Shown here in pieces: positions 26,108 through 34,544 of a stretch of 64,000 nt of DNA. Below the pieces are notes generated by a model that had not been told where the DNA came from, did not search any database, and saw only the letters and a program-made list of their open reading frames with translations. How positions within the stretch are numbered: position 1 is the first letter of the stretch; each line of letters opens with the position of its first letter. The DNA is taken from the NCBI GenBank assembly GCA_035621215.1, contig CP141729.1:3155925-3219924 (forward strand), written 5' to 3'. This stretch comes from Oscillospiraceae bacterium MB08-C2-2. Its GTDB lineage: Bacteria; Bacillota; Clostridia; Oscillospirales; Ruminococcaceae. A program made the position numbers and the translations under genes.

Positions 26108-27130
26108 TTGTCATCATTGGATATTGGTATCGATTTAGGAACCTCCAATCTGATTGCCACAGATGTAGAACACAGCACACTGATCCGGGAGCCGGCGGTG
26201 GTAGCTCTGAGCACACGAACCGGTCAGGTAATCGGGATTGGTCAGGAGGTTTACCGGATGATTGGGCGGGAGCCCAAAACCATCCAGATTGTCCATCCGC
26301 TGCGGGATGGCGTTATTTCTGATTTTAAAATGACTGAGGTCATGCTCAAATATTTGCTTAAAAAAATCTGCGGCGGCAGTTTGCTCAAGCCTCGGGTGGC
26401 TTTGTGTGTCCCTTCTGCCATTACCCCTGTGGAATCCCGGGCTGTTATTGATTCGGCGGTGGGGGCGGGAGCCCGCAAGGTTTATTTGATTGAAGAGCCG
26501 GTGGCGGCGGCTATCGGGGCGGGTGTGGATATTTCTAAGCCTGAAGGAAACCTGATTGTGGATATTGGGGGCGGCACCTGTGATATTGCGGTGCTTTCCC
26601 TTTATGGGATTGTGTGCAAGGCTTCTCTCAAGGTAGCGGGAGGCCGCTTTGATGAAGCGCTGATTCGCTATATACGTGGCCGGTATAATCTGCTCATCGG
26701 CGATAAAAGCGCCGAGGAGCTGAAAATGAAGGTGGGCACTGTTTTCCCTGAGGAGGGTGCTCCCGAGGAATATTGGGATATAAAAGGCCGGGATCTGCTC
26801 ACAGGTCTGCCGAAAAAAATTCAAATCAGCCGCAGTGAGACAGTGGAGCCTTTGCAGGAGCAGATTTACAGCATTATCCGGGCGGTGCAGGGCGTGTTGG
26901 AAAAAACACCTCCCGAGCTGGTGGGGGATATTCGCACCAACGGAATTATTCTCACTGGCGGTGGTTCGCTTCTTCACGGTTTGGACAGGCTTATGGAGCA
27001 GGAAACCCACGTGGTAACCCGAACAGCACCGGAGGCCTTGGAATGTGTGGCCATGGGAACCGCCAAAAGCTTTGATTATTTGGGCAAGCTGTTTGATGGG
27101 TTTGTGAACCCTTCTACCCACACCCATTAA
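26108..27130 (+). CDS. MreB-family actin-like cell shape protein
   Basis: A 340-residue bacterial actin that forms membrane-bound filaments guiding side-wall synthesis. The start TTG 26108 follows TTAGGAGG; it gives SSLDIGIDLGTSNLIATD, where the phosphate-1 motif is DLGTSN rather than the commoner DLGTAN. Phosphate 2 is IVDIGGGTCDIAVLSL near residue 153, the adenosine motif ILTGGGSLLHGLDRL near 285, and VIEEPVAAAIGAG near residue 130 is present in form. mreC and mreD are not adjacent, so this is probably an Mbl/MreBH-like paralogue. A terminator follows. Confidence 0.88.
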   Translation: MSSLDIGIDLGTSNLIATDVEHSTLIREPAVVALSTRTGQVIGIGQEVYRMIGREPKTIQIVHPLRDGVISDFKMTEVMLKYLLKKICGGSLLKPRVALCVPSAITPVESRAVIDSAVGAGARKVYLIEEPVAAAIGAGVDISKPEGNLIVDIGGGTCDIAVLSLYGIVCKASLKVAGGRFDEALIRYIRGRYNLLIGDKSAEELKMKVGTVFPEEGAPEEYWDIKGRDLLTGLPKKIQISRSETVEPLQEQIYSIIRAVQGVLEKTPPELVGDIRTNGIILTGGGSLLHGLDRLMEQETHVVTRTAPEALECVAMGTAKSFDYLGKLFDGFVNPSTHTH

Positions 27131-27162
27131 TTTTCTGTATGAACATTCATTTTAAAGGCACT

Positions 27163-27190
27163 AAAAGCACGGGATATCTCGTGCTTTTTT
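27163..27190 (+). terminator. Terminator of the mreB-like gene
   Basis: AAAGCACG pairs with CGTGCTTT, followed directly by TTTT and an A/T-rich tail, 33 bases past the stop codon. Confidence 0.8.
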
Positions 27191-27235
27191 ATTTTTGTGG
27201 ATATGGGCGGTATTGGGTTTCAATGCCGCATCCTT

Positions 27236-27278
27236 GCCCCCGCATCTATGTATCAATTTGATACATAGATGCGGGGGC
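27236..27278. repeat. 43-base perfect palindrome containing a GTATCA-N3-TGATAC site
   Basis: Two 21-base arms are exact reverse complements around one central base; the outer part is GC-rich (GCCCCCGCATC). Its centre, 27250-27264, reads GTATCAATTTGATAC, matching a second palindrome at 27447-27461. It may combine a terminator-like stem with an operator. It lies upstream of the promoter of the regulator gene. Confidence 0.75.
27250..27264. promoter_or_regulatory. Operator-like palindrome, site 1
   Basis: GTATCA-ATT-TGATAC, six-base arms with a three-base spacer. It shares arms and spacing with site 2 at 27447-27461. The pair flanks the promoter at 27373-27401, as expected for autoregulation or DNA looping. 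Confidence 0.65.
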
Positions 27279-27372
27279 TTGTATAATAGCGATAAATCAA
27301 ATCAAGATAGAAATGTATTTTAGTGATTATACCTGCGGTGTCCAAATTTGGAAATAGTCTGTTATTTTTTTA

Positions 27373-27401
27373 TTGACAAACAGTTTCACCAAGGCTATAC
27401 T
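27373..27401 (+). promoter_or_regulatory. Sigma-A-type promoter of the regulator gene
   Basis: TTGACA (27373-27378), 17-base spacer, TATACT (27396-27401): near-consensus for the housekeeping sigma factor. No sigma-54 -24/-12 element (TGGCAC...TTGCA) was seen, consistent with the neighbouring regulator not acting with sigma-54. Confidence 0.8.
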
Positions 27402-27446
27402 ATGAACATTCCTGGGGGTATCCGCCTGGATGGAAAATACAAATTG

Positions 27447-27461
27447 GTATCAAAATGATAC
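27447..27461. promoter_or_regulatory. Operator-like palindrome, site 2
   Basis: GTATCA-AAA-TGATAC, about 45 bases after the -10 element, between promoter and start codon. Arms identical to site 1. Confidence 0.65.
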
Positions 27462-27490
27462 ATTGTGGATTCGGGAAGGTTTGAGCGGCC

Positions 27491-29251
27491 GTGAAAGGCA
27501 GACATGTCGGAAGTGATATTCTTGGGAGAGCAGGCATGAGGCTGGGCGATATTGCGCATTTGGCCGGTGCTGTTGCGGATGCTACCTCGGGTATTCTGGG
27601 GGCGGATGTTGTCATCATTGACGATCAGCTTGGCCGCATCAACAGCACGTATCCTCAATGTAAGGCGCAAATGGCTGGGGATACCCAGTCGATTTCAGCG
27701 GATGTGGTTACACAGGGCAGAACCATCTGTGTCCGCTATCGGGAAACCTATCCTGCTTGCCGGGCCTGCCCCAACAAAGAGGATTGCCCCCTTTGTTCCT
27801 TTATCGGCGTTCCCATTTTCGCTGATCGGCAGGTTATGGGTGCTCTTTGCCTGGTTATCACGGAACCGGAATCGATCATATACAGCAATCGGGTTGCTGT
27901 TGTGGCTTATTTGGAAAAGATGGCGATCCTTCTGGGCCAATCCTTGGAGGAACACCGGGAGAGCGGTTCCCTGCGGCTTTTATACAGGGAGCAGGAACAG
28001 CTTTTGGATACGGTGGAGGAGGCTTTGGTCACCACCGATGAAAAGGGGCAGGTGGAGTATTACAACCATGCCTTTGCCAAGGTGCTGGGCCTCTCGGAAA
28101 GCGGCCTTGGCACTTCTGTTTTTAAACTGATACCTCACAGTGTTGTATCCCGGTTTTTATCTCGTCCATCTTGGCCCATTGCGAATAAGATTATTTCCTT
28201 TGAGGCCCCTGGTGCCGCATTTTATGGCACCATCAGTGGATTGCGGCGCAGTTCTCCCAATCCGGGCTTTATGTTTATTCTCAAAAGTCTCAGCCCGGCC
28301 AGCGATCCTTTCAGCCGGTTAATGGGGGGCGGAAGTACTGCCGCTTTTGACCAAACTTGGTGGAAGCCCACCGATCCTTCTGGGGTGATTGAATCCGCCA
28401 AGCGCTTGGCCATTACAGAAGAAACCATTCTGATGGTGGGGGAAGAGAGCCGCCGCCGGGATCTTTTGGCGGGAGCCATCCATAATTTTTCCAATCGGGC
28501 CCAGGGTTATTTTGTCACCGTTGACTGCACGATGCTTTCCCCCCTTGCTTTGGAGGAAGAGCTGTTCGGGAAAACCGAGGGTGTGCTGGGCAAGCTGCGT
28601 TTGGCCCACAAAGGTACCCTTTATTTTCGGGAAATCGGCGAAATGCCGCTTTATCTACAGGAGCGTTTAGCAGAATTCTTTCGCACCAGCTTGGTTCGGG
28701 GCTCCAGCGGCATGGGGGGCGAAACGGATTTTCGGTTGCTGGTTTCCACCAGCGAAAACCTGCGTGAGCTGTGTGCAGAAGGTTTTTTTGCAGAAAAGCT
28801 TTATTACCGTATTTCACAGAATGTTCTCACCCTTCCTTCAGTTTGGGAGGATAAGCAACAGCTTGCCGCGGTTATAAAAGCCGCTTTTTCCACCTATACA
28901 CGGCTGTATTCCAAAGAAGAGCTGGAGGTGGAGCCACAGGCGATCGAGCTGCTCAGCCAGCGGGAGTGGAGCGGCGGCCTGCGGGAGATCAAACGGATTG
29001 TGGATTGGCTGGTCTGGAAATGCCGCAGTGTTGTAACCGCTGAGGAAGTCATGGCTTTGCCTGTTCCCCATGTTTCCATTCAAACCCGTGAAGAATTTGA
29101 GCGGGAGCAGTTGGAGTATCTTTTGGGGCAGAATTATACCAAGAATGAGATTGCCCGCAAGATGAATATAGGCAGGGCAACCCTTTACAGAAAAATCAAC
29201 CGTTACAATCTGCGAACAGATGATACACAGGGCAAGGCTTCCAAGCCATAA
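27491..29251 (+). CDS. Fis-type regulator with PAS domain and degenerate sigma-54 AAA+ domain
   Basis: A 586-residue regulator (GTG 27491; an ATG at 27536 with GGGAGAG upstream is an equally good start). The N-terminal sensory part has a C-x2-C-x5-C-x2-C cluster (Cys90, 93, 99, 102) that could bind metal or sense redox; a PAS-like domain follows (about 175-270). The AAA+ region (about 300-520) keeps the outline of NtrC proteins (GTLYFREIGEMPLYLQERL) but lacks key residues: Walker A is GEESRRRDLL instead of GESGTGKE, the Walker B aspartate is Arg, and the GAFTGA loop is absent. It therefore probably cannot hydrolyse ATP or remodel sigma-54. The C-terminal Fis helix-turn-helix (YTKNEIARKMNIGRATLYRKI) is intact. 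It likely controls its own promoter and the adjacent LIV transporter. Confidence 0.87.
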   Translation: MKGRHVGSDILGRAGMRLGDIAHLAGAVADATSGILGADVVIIDDQLGRINSTYPQCKAQMAGDTQSISADVVTQGRTICVRYRETYPACRACPNKEDCPLCSFIGVPIFADRQVMGALCLVITEPESIIYSNRVAVVAYLEKMAILLGQSLEEHRESGSLRLLYREQEQLLDTVEEALVTTDEKGQVEYYNHAFAKVLGLSESGLGTSVFKLIPHSVVSRFLSRPSWPIANKIISFEAPGAAFYGTISGLRRSSPNPGFMFILKSLSPASDPFSRLMGGGSTAAFDQTWWKPTDPSGVIESAKRLAITEETILMVGEESRRRDLLAGAIHNFSNRAQGYFVTVDCTMLSPLALEEELFGKTEGVLGKLRLAHKGTLYFREIGEMPLYLQERLAEFFRTSLVRGSSGMGGETDFRLLVSTSENLRELCAEGFFAEKLYYRISQNVLTLPSVWEDKQQLAAVIKAAFSTYTRLYSKEELEVEPQAIELLSQREWSGGLREIKRIVDWLVWKCRSVVTAEEVMALPVPHVSIQTREEFEREQLEYLLGQNYTKNEIARKMNIGRATLYRKINRYNLRTDDTQGKASKP

Positions 29252-29344
29252 ACAATACCGCTGGTGCGGTGCATTAACTTTGCAAGTGAGATACCATCTG
29301 TGAAACCGGATGGATTTCTATATAAAAAATGCTTGGTATTTTAA

Positions 29345-29385
29345 GGAAAGGAGAAGGCTAAAATTATTTTTAGCCAACGCTGTTT
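29345..29385 (+). promoter_or_regulatory. Ribosome site separated from the start codon by a hairpin
   Basis: The only good ribosome site before the livJ-like gene, GAAAGGAG (29346-29353), lies over 30 bases from ATG 29386. Between them is a perfect eight-base hairpin, GGCTAAAA/TTTTAGCC with a TTAT loop (29356-29375). If folded, the remaining distance is about 12 bases, a workable spacing. An in-frame TAG at 29371 rules out a farther upstream start. Confidence 0.6.
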
Positions 29386-30573
29386 ATGAAAAAGTTTTTA
29401 TCCATTGCACTGATTGCGGTTCTCACCCTGTCAGCTCTGGCAGGCTGCGGAAATTCCTCCTCATCTTCTTCCGGCAGTGCTGCCGCCACCCCGGCCGCAA
29501 GTGAGGGAGGCGAGGCCCCTGCTGAAAAGAAGGTAGCCAAAATTGCAGTTTACGCTCCTCTGACCGGTGACCATGCCGAATATGGCAACAGCTTTAAGGT
29601 TGCTGCTGAGATTCAGGCTGAAAAATGGAATGCTGCCGGCGGTGCCGGGGACTATACCATTGAAGTTGTTTCTTATGATGACAAGAGCAACGGCGAAGAA
29701 GCTGCCGCTATTGCTGAAAAGGTTGTCATGGAAAAAGATATTATGGGTATTATCGGAAGCTATGTTAGCGGTGTCAGCATGGCTGCTACCCCCACCTTCC
29801 AGGAATATGGATTGGTGAACATTTCTGCTTCTGCTTCCCACCCGGATTTCACCAAGGAGGGTGACTATATCTTTCGCAACAACACCGTTATCAGTGTTGA
29901 GGGTGCTTCCACTGTTGATGCCGTTGTCAACAATCTGGGCGCCAAGAAGATTGGCCTGCTTTATATCAAAACCGACTGGGGTGTGTCCACCTCCACCATC
30001 ATTGAGAATCTGGTTGCCGAGCGTGCCTCTGAGGGCGTTTCCATTGTAGCCAAAGAAGAATGCATGGATGGTTCTGATGATTACAGTGTTGCTATCACCA
30101 ACTTCCAGGCTGCCGGCTGCGAAGCGATCATCGTAGTGGGCATGCACAACACCTTTGTTCCTTTTGCCCGCCAGTATCGCCAGCTGAACCCTGAAATCGG
30201 CCTTGCTGCTTTTGCCAACCTTTACAACCAGCAGGTTATCGATCTGGGCGGCGAGTTTGTGGAAGGAACCGTTTTCCCTGTTTCCTACTTCAATGAGAGC
30301 ACCGATCCTCTGGTTGCAGAGTTCCGGGATGCTTTCTTTGAGAAAACCGGCACCTATCCCTCTGGTTTGGCTGCTCAGGCCTATGATGCAGCCGGTATGC
30401 TCTGCGAGGCTATTGCCAATGTTGGGGCCGACCGTGCCGCTATCCGGGATTATGTTCAGAGCATCAAGTATGTGGGCGCCGGCGGCGAAACCTCCTTTGA
30501 CGAAATGGGAGAAGCCCAGAAGGTGTTCAAGAAAGTGGTTATCAAGGGCGGCAAGTTTGAACTGCTTGCGTAG
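29386..30573 (+). CDS. LIV-type ABC transporter substrate-binding lipoprotein (operon 1)
   Basis: A 395-residue periplasmic-binding protein of type I, like LivJ/LivK, which bind branched-chain amino acids or related small ligands. The signal peptide MKKFLSIALIAVLTLSALAGC ends in an LAGC lipobox, so the protein is lipid-anchored. A Ser/Ala/Pro-rich linker (SSSSSSGSAAATPAAS) precedes the binding fold, which starts KIAVYAPLTGDHAEYGNSF. First gene of a complete importer operon (binding protein, two permeases, two ATPases). Ligand unknown. Translation may depend on the unusual hairpin before the start codon. Confidence 0.92.
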   Translation: MKKFLSIALIAVLTLSALAGCGNSSSSSSGSAAATPAASEGGEAPAEKKVAKIAVYAPLTGDHAEYGNSFKVAAEIQAEKWNAAGGAGDYTIEVVSYDDKSNGEEAAAIAEKVVMEKDIMGIIGSYVSGVSMAATPTFQEYGLVNISASASHPDFTKEGDYIFRNNTVISVEGASTVDAVVNNLGAKKIGLLYIKTDWGVSTSTIIENLVAERASEGVSIVAKEECMDGSDDYSVAITNFQAAGCEAIIVVGMHNTFVPFARQYRQLNPEIGLAAFANLYNQQVIDLGGEFVEGTVFPVSYFNESTDPLVAEFRDAFFEKTGTYPSGLAAQAYDAAGMLCEAIANVGADRAAIRDYVQSIKYVGAGGETSFDEMGEAQKVFKKVVIKGGKFELLA

Positions 30574-30647
30574 TTCCCAGGATTGCCTGCAAAACACATT
30601 TATATAACGGATTTGTTATGGGGAGGCCCTTTGCGGGGGTCTCTCCA

Positions 30648-30695
30648 TATACTCAATCAGCTTCAAAAAAACTCTTTTGAAGCTGATTGAGTATA
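30648..30695 (+). other. 21-base inverted repeat between the binding protein and permease genes
   Basis: Perfect 21-base arms (starting TATACTCAATCAGCTTC) with a six-base loop, no substantial T-run. In ABC transporter operons a strong stem after the binding-protein gene commonly stabilises its mRNA or partly attenuates read-through, so that the binding protein is made in excess. Confidence 0.75.
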
Positions 30696-30762
30696 CTTTT
30701 AAATTCAGGGGAGGAGAAAGTTTCACGGCGGTTACGGAGGTCTGTGAAACGGTACATGACCA

Positions 30763-31638
30763 ATGCTTTTACAGTATATCTTAAATGGCCTTGCCATCGG
30801 GATGGCGTATGCGTTGGTGGCGGTTGGATATTCACTTGTGTTCGGAATTTTGCGGCTGATCAATTTTTCCCACGGCTCTATCTATGCCTTTGGAGCCCAC
30901 ATGGTTTTTGTCTTTGTTGGCATGAACTTTGGCGTTTGGGCGGGCATTGCAGCCAGCATCATTCTCACCGGCCTTTTGGGTGTGGCCATTGATAAGGTGG
31001 CTCTCAAGCCGCTGCGCAAGAAGAATTCCATCCCCATCGCCAGCCTGATCACCACCATTGGTGTCAGCTATATTATCCAGAACCTGCTCATGGTCTTTTT
31101 GGGCAGTGAGCGCAAATCGTTTCCGGATTTTATGAATTTTGGGAGCTTTATGGTTTCCGGGGTTCAGCTTAAATCCTCCCAGATTGTTTTGTTTTCGGTT
31201 TCTTTTGTTCTGCTGGTGGTTTTATCCGTGGTGATTCACAAGACCAAAATCGGTTTGGCCATGCGGGCTGTGGAGCAAAATTCCAGAGCCGCCAGCCTGA
31301 TGGGGATTGAGGTCAACTCGGTCATTTCTTTCACCTTCTTTTTGGGCGGTGCTTCGGCAGCCATTGCCGGTGCCTTGATGGCGGCTTATTATCAGCTGGT
31401 TTATCCCACCATGGGCTTTTTGTTGGGTCTTAAAGCCTTTGCGGCGGCGGTGCTGGGCGGCATCGGCGTTCTGTATGGCTCTGTGGTAGGGGGATTGGTT
31501 GTAGGTGTTACAGAAAGCCTTGCCATGGGCTATCTGGGAGGCACCTACCGGGATGCCGCAGCTTTTATCATTCTCATTGTGATCCTGATTATCAAGCCCA
31601 CCGGATTGTTTGGGAAGAAAGGAATCACAAAGGTGTAA
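30763..31638 (+). CDS. livH: LIV-type ABC transporter permease LivH (operon 1)
   Basis: A 291-residue inner-membrane permease with about eight hydrophobic segments. Family signatures are LVAVGYSLVFGILRLINFSHG near the N-terminus and the ATPase-contact loop around MRAVEQNSRAASLMGIEVN (about residues 168-186), then LKAFAAAVLGGIG. The ATG at 30763 has only a distant GGAGG, about 22 bases upstream. livM follows after two bases. Confidence 0.93.
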   Translation: MLLQYILNGLAIGMAYALVAVGYSLVFGILRLINFSHGSIYAFGAHMVFVFVGMNFGVWAGIAASIILTGLLGVAIDKVALKPLRKKNSIPIASLITTIGVSYIIQNLLMVFLGSERKSFPDFMNFGSFMVSGVQLKSSQIVLFSVSFVLLVVLSVVIHKTKIGLAMRAVEQNSRAASLMGIEVNSVISFTFFLGGASAAIAGALMAAYYQLVYPTMGFLLGLKAFAAAVLGGIGVLYGSVVGGLVVGVTESLAMGYLGGTYRDAAAFIILIVILIIKPTGLFGKKGITKV

Positions 31639-31640
31639 TC

Positions 31641-32669
31641 ATGATGAATAAAAAAGAAACAAGCACTTCCACCGGATTCTTCGGTTCTTTCAATACCATT
31701 GGCCTGAAATATGGCAAGTGGCTGCTGTGTGCCGGAATTGTTCTCATACTGATTCTGCCGCAGCTGGGTCTCAGCCCCTATATCATGCGGATTATGACCA
31801 TGATTATGGTATATGCTACCTTGGCCATGGGTCTGAATCTGCCCACCGGCTATACCGGGCAGGTTTCCTTGGGTAATGCCGCTTTCTTCTCCATCGGTGC
31901 CTATACCTGTGCCGTGCTGGTGACCAAGACCGGTATGAACTTCTTTTTTGCGCTTCCCTGTGCGGCCTTGGTGGCTGGGGTTGCCGGCTTTTTGCTGGGG
32001 CTTCCTTCTCTGCGGCTCAGCGGTTCTTATCTTTCCATCGTCACACTGGGCTTTGCTGAAATTGTGCGCATGGTTGTGACCAACTGGGATAGTGTGACCA
32101 ATGGCCCTATGGGCATCAAAAACATTCCCCGGCCCCGTCTTTTTGGTATCGAGCTTTCCACTGCCAATGGCGGCACGTATTACTTGATATTTGTCATTCT
32201 GCTTTTGGTTTCGCTGGCTTGCTATGCCATTGTCAATTCCAAGATTGGCCGTGCCTTTATGGCCATTAAAGAAGATGAGCTGGCCGCTACTATGATGGGT
32301 GTTTCCACCATTTACTACAAGGTGCTGGCTTTCACCCTTTCTGCTGTGATTTCCGGCTTGGCCGGAGGCTTTTATGCCCACTTTATGCGGTATATTGACC
32401 CCAACTCCTTTACCTTTGATACCTCCATCCTGATCCTTTCCATTGTGATTCTGGGCGGTATGGGTACCATGCGGGGGATGTTTCTGGGAGCCGCTTTGTT
32501 GGTGGCTTTCCCGGAGGTGCTCCGCTTTATGGAGCAGTACCGCTTTGTTTTCTACGGCCTGATTCTGGTTGTGATGATGCGGTTCCGGCCACAGGGTGTG
32601 CTGGGCTGGCAATCCAAAAATCCATATAAGTTTCCCCGGGGCGTCTCCCAGGAAACCATTAACGGTTAG
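31641..32669 (+). CDS. livM: LIV-type ABC transporter permease LivM (operon 1)
   Basis: A 342-residue second permease with nine or more hydrophobic segments. Signatures include TLAMGLNLPTGYTGQVSLGNAAF near residue 55, LPSLRLSGSYLSIVTLGFAEI near 115 and the coupling loop AIKEDELAATMMGVSTIYYK near 205. Together with LivH it forms the channel. It lies between livH and livG with no internal terminator. Confidence 0.93.
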   Translation: MMNKKETSTSTGFFGSFNTIGLKYGKWLLCAGIVLILILPQLGLSPYIMRIMTMIMVYATLAMGLNLPTGYTGQVSLGNAAFFSIGAYTCAVLVTKTGMNFFFALPCAALVAGVAGFLLGLPSLRLSGSYLSIVTLGFAEIVRMVVTNWDSVTNGPMGIKNIPRPRLFGIELSTANGGTYYLIFVILLLVSLACYAIVNSKIGRAFMAIKEDELAATMMGVSTIYYKVLAFTLSAVISGLAGGFYAHFMRYIDPNSFTFDTSILILSIVILGGMGTMRGMFLGAALLVAFPEVLRFMEQYRFVFYGLILVVMMRFRPQGVLGWQSKNPYKFPRGVSQETING

Positions 32670-32683
32670 GGGGCGCAGAGAAG

Positions 32684-33469
32684 ATGGCTTTTTTTGAAGT
32701 GAAATCCATAACCAAAACCTTTGGCGGCCTCACAGCGGTCAACAATGTCAGCTTTCATGTGGAAAAGGGCGAGATCGTCAGCATTATCGGACCCAACGGA
32801 GCCGGTAAAACCACGGTGTTTAATATTTTAACCGGTGTTTATACGGTGGATCACGGCGAGATTTTCTTTGATGGCGAGAGTATCCAGAACCACAAGCCCC
32901 AAGAAATTGTGAAGGCGGGCATTTCCCGTACCTTTCAAAATATCCGCCTGTTTTCCAATTTGCGGGTCATTGAGAATGTGCTGGTAGGAACCCATACCAA
33001 CACCAAATACGGCTTTTTTGACGCCTTGTTCCGTACCCCGAAATACCGGAGGCTGGAAGCAGAAAAGGCCACCCGTGCTGTGGAGATCCTGAAATCCATC
33101 GGGCTTTCTCACCGCATTCACGATTATGCCAAAAATTTGCCTTATGGCGAACAGCGCAAGCTGGAAATCGCCCGTGCCATTGCAACCGGAGCCAGGCTGC
33201 TGTTGCTGGATGAACCGGCGGCGGGCATGAATCCGCAGGAATCGGAGGATTTGCTCAGCTTTATCCGGGAGCTGCGGGATAAAGGCTATACCGTTTTGCT
33301 TATCGAGCACGATATGAACGTGGTTATGAATATATCCGACCGCATCTACGTGCTGGATTACGGCAAGGAGATTGCCCACGGCCTGCCTGACGAAATCGCA
33401 AACAATCCAGAAGTGATCAAGGCCTATTTAGGAGGTGTAAGCAACCATGCTGACCGTACAGAATCTTAA
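32684..33469 (+). CDS. livG: LIV-type ABC transporter ATPase LivG (operon 1)
   Basis: A 261-residue ABC ATPase. Walker A is GPNGAGKTT (near residue 36), the Q-loop is within TFQNIRLF, the signature loop is the LivG-typical LPYGEQRKLEIARAI, Walker B is LLLLDEPAAGMNP and the switch histidine is in LIEHDMNVV. The protein overlaps livF by 23 bases, evidence of translational coupling. Confidence 0.94.
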   Translation: MAFFEVKSITKTFGGLTAVNNVSFHVEKGEIVSIIGPNGAGKTTVFNILTGVYTVDHGEIFFDGESIQNHKPQEIVKAGISRTFQNIRLFSNLRVIENVLVGTHTNTKYGFFDALFRTPKYRRLEAEKATRAVEILKSIGLSHRIHDYAKNLPYGEQRKLEIARAIATGARLLLLDEPAAGMNPQESEDLLSFIRELRDKGYTVLLIEHDMNVVMNISDRIYVLDYGKEIAHGLPDEIANNPEVIKAYLGGVSNHADRTES

Positions 33470-34151
33470 CACCTTTTATGGCCGCATCCATGCCCTCAAA
33501 GGAGCGAACATTACAGTGGGTGAGGGGGAAATTGTCACCCTCATCGGCAGCAATGGGGCCGGGAAGTCCACGCTGCTTAACAGCATCACCGGCATTGTGC
33601 CGGTGGCCTCCGGTGAGGTGCTTTATCAGGGCGAAAACATTACCAACAGCCCCCCGGCCCACATTGTGAAAAAAGGCATCAGCCTTTCCCCTGAGGGGCG
33701 TGAGGTTTTCCCTGCTCTGACTGTAGAAGAAAACCTGAAGCTGGGCGCTTATACCCGCAAGGATAAAGGGCAGATTCAGGCCGCTTTTGAGCGGGTGTAT
33801 GACCTTTTCCCCCGCCTCAAGGAGCGCATCAAGCAGTCAGCAGGAACGCTTTCCGGCGGCGAGCAGCAGATGCTGGCCATTGGCCGGGCGCTGATGTCCG
33901 AGCCTAAGTTGCTTTTGTTGGATGAGCCTTCTTTGGGCCTTGCACCCAATCTGGTGCTGCTGATTTTTGAGCTGATTCAGTCCATTAATAAGCAGGGCGT
34001 TTCTATCCTGCTCATTGAGCAGAACGCCAACATGGCTTTGAGCATTGCCCACCGGGCTTATGTGCTGGAAGTGGGCAGCATTACCCTTTCCGGCGATGCT
34101 AAGGAGCTTAGCGGCAACGATAAAATCCGCAAGGCTTATCTGGGCGGTTAA
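33447..34151 (+). CDS. livF: LIV-type ABC transporter ATPase LivF (operon 1)
   Basis: A 234-residue ABC ATPase, the second nucleotide-binding subunit. Walker A is GSNGAGKST, the signature is LSGGEQQMLAIGRAL, Walker B is LLLLDEPSLGLAP, and the switch region is LLIEQNANMAL. The start ATG 33447 lies inside livG after TTAGGAGGTG. Last gene of the operon; a long terminator follows at once. Confidence 0.95.
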   Translation: MLTVQNLNTFYGRIHALKGANITVGEGEIVTLIGSNGAGKSTLLNSITGIVPVASGEVLYQGENITNSPPAHIVKKGISLSPEGREVFPALTVEENLKLGAYTRKDKGQIQAAFERVYDLFPRLKERIKQSAGTLSGGEQQMLAIGRALMSEPKLLLLDEPSLGLAPNLVLLIFELIQSINKQGVSILLIEQNANMALSIAHRAYVLEVGSITLSGDAKELSGNDKIRKAYLGG

Positions 34152-34156
34152 AAAAC

Positions 34157-34218
34157 AAAAAATGGATAAAATAAGGATATGAGGCTGCCTCATGTCCTTA
34201 TTTTTTATCCATTTTTTT
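34157..34218 (+). terminator. Terminator of LIV operon 1
   Basis: A long stem, about 27 bases per arm with few mismatches (AATGGATAAAATAAGGA... with ...TCCTTATTTTTTATCCATT), short loop, followed by TTTTTTT. It ends the transporter operon. Confidence 0.85.
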
Positions 34219-34544
34219 GAAAAATACAAAATTGATTACGGGAATATCCCTTTCAAAGAAAATGGCAAAGTTTTAGAAATCCCGCAGTTTATTTCCTGTA
34301 ATATATATTCGGCCGAGGGCAACAATAAATATGCGGCCAATTTTCATTGTGCCGGAGTTTTTTTAGCTTTTGTGCTGCTCCTGTTTTTGGGGTGGCTCCG
34401 GAAATTTTTGATGCGCATATTATGCAGTCGAAAAAGCCGCCTTAGCAGCAGAGATATTTTTATCACCACTTAAAATATCGGATAAAAAGCTTGAGACTAT
34501 CGGGCCGAAGCCGCAATTTAAAGTTTAAGAGGAGAATTAGAGCA
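34219..34544. other. Non-coding gap before the spore coat pair
   Basis: About 325 bases. A 93-codon open frame here starts inside the terminator, lacks a ribosome site and has no recognisable domain, so I do not call it a gene. The right end carries the AGAGGAGA site of the first coat gene. No clear sporulation promoter was identified by eye. Confidence 0.45.

Noticed and set aside
34192..34473. 93-codon open frame after LIV operon 1
   Set aside because: It begins inside the operon terminator, has no ribosome site and no recognisable domain; its hydrophobic stretch is what an A/T-rich frame gives by chance.
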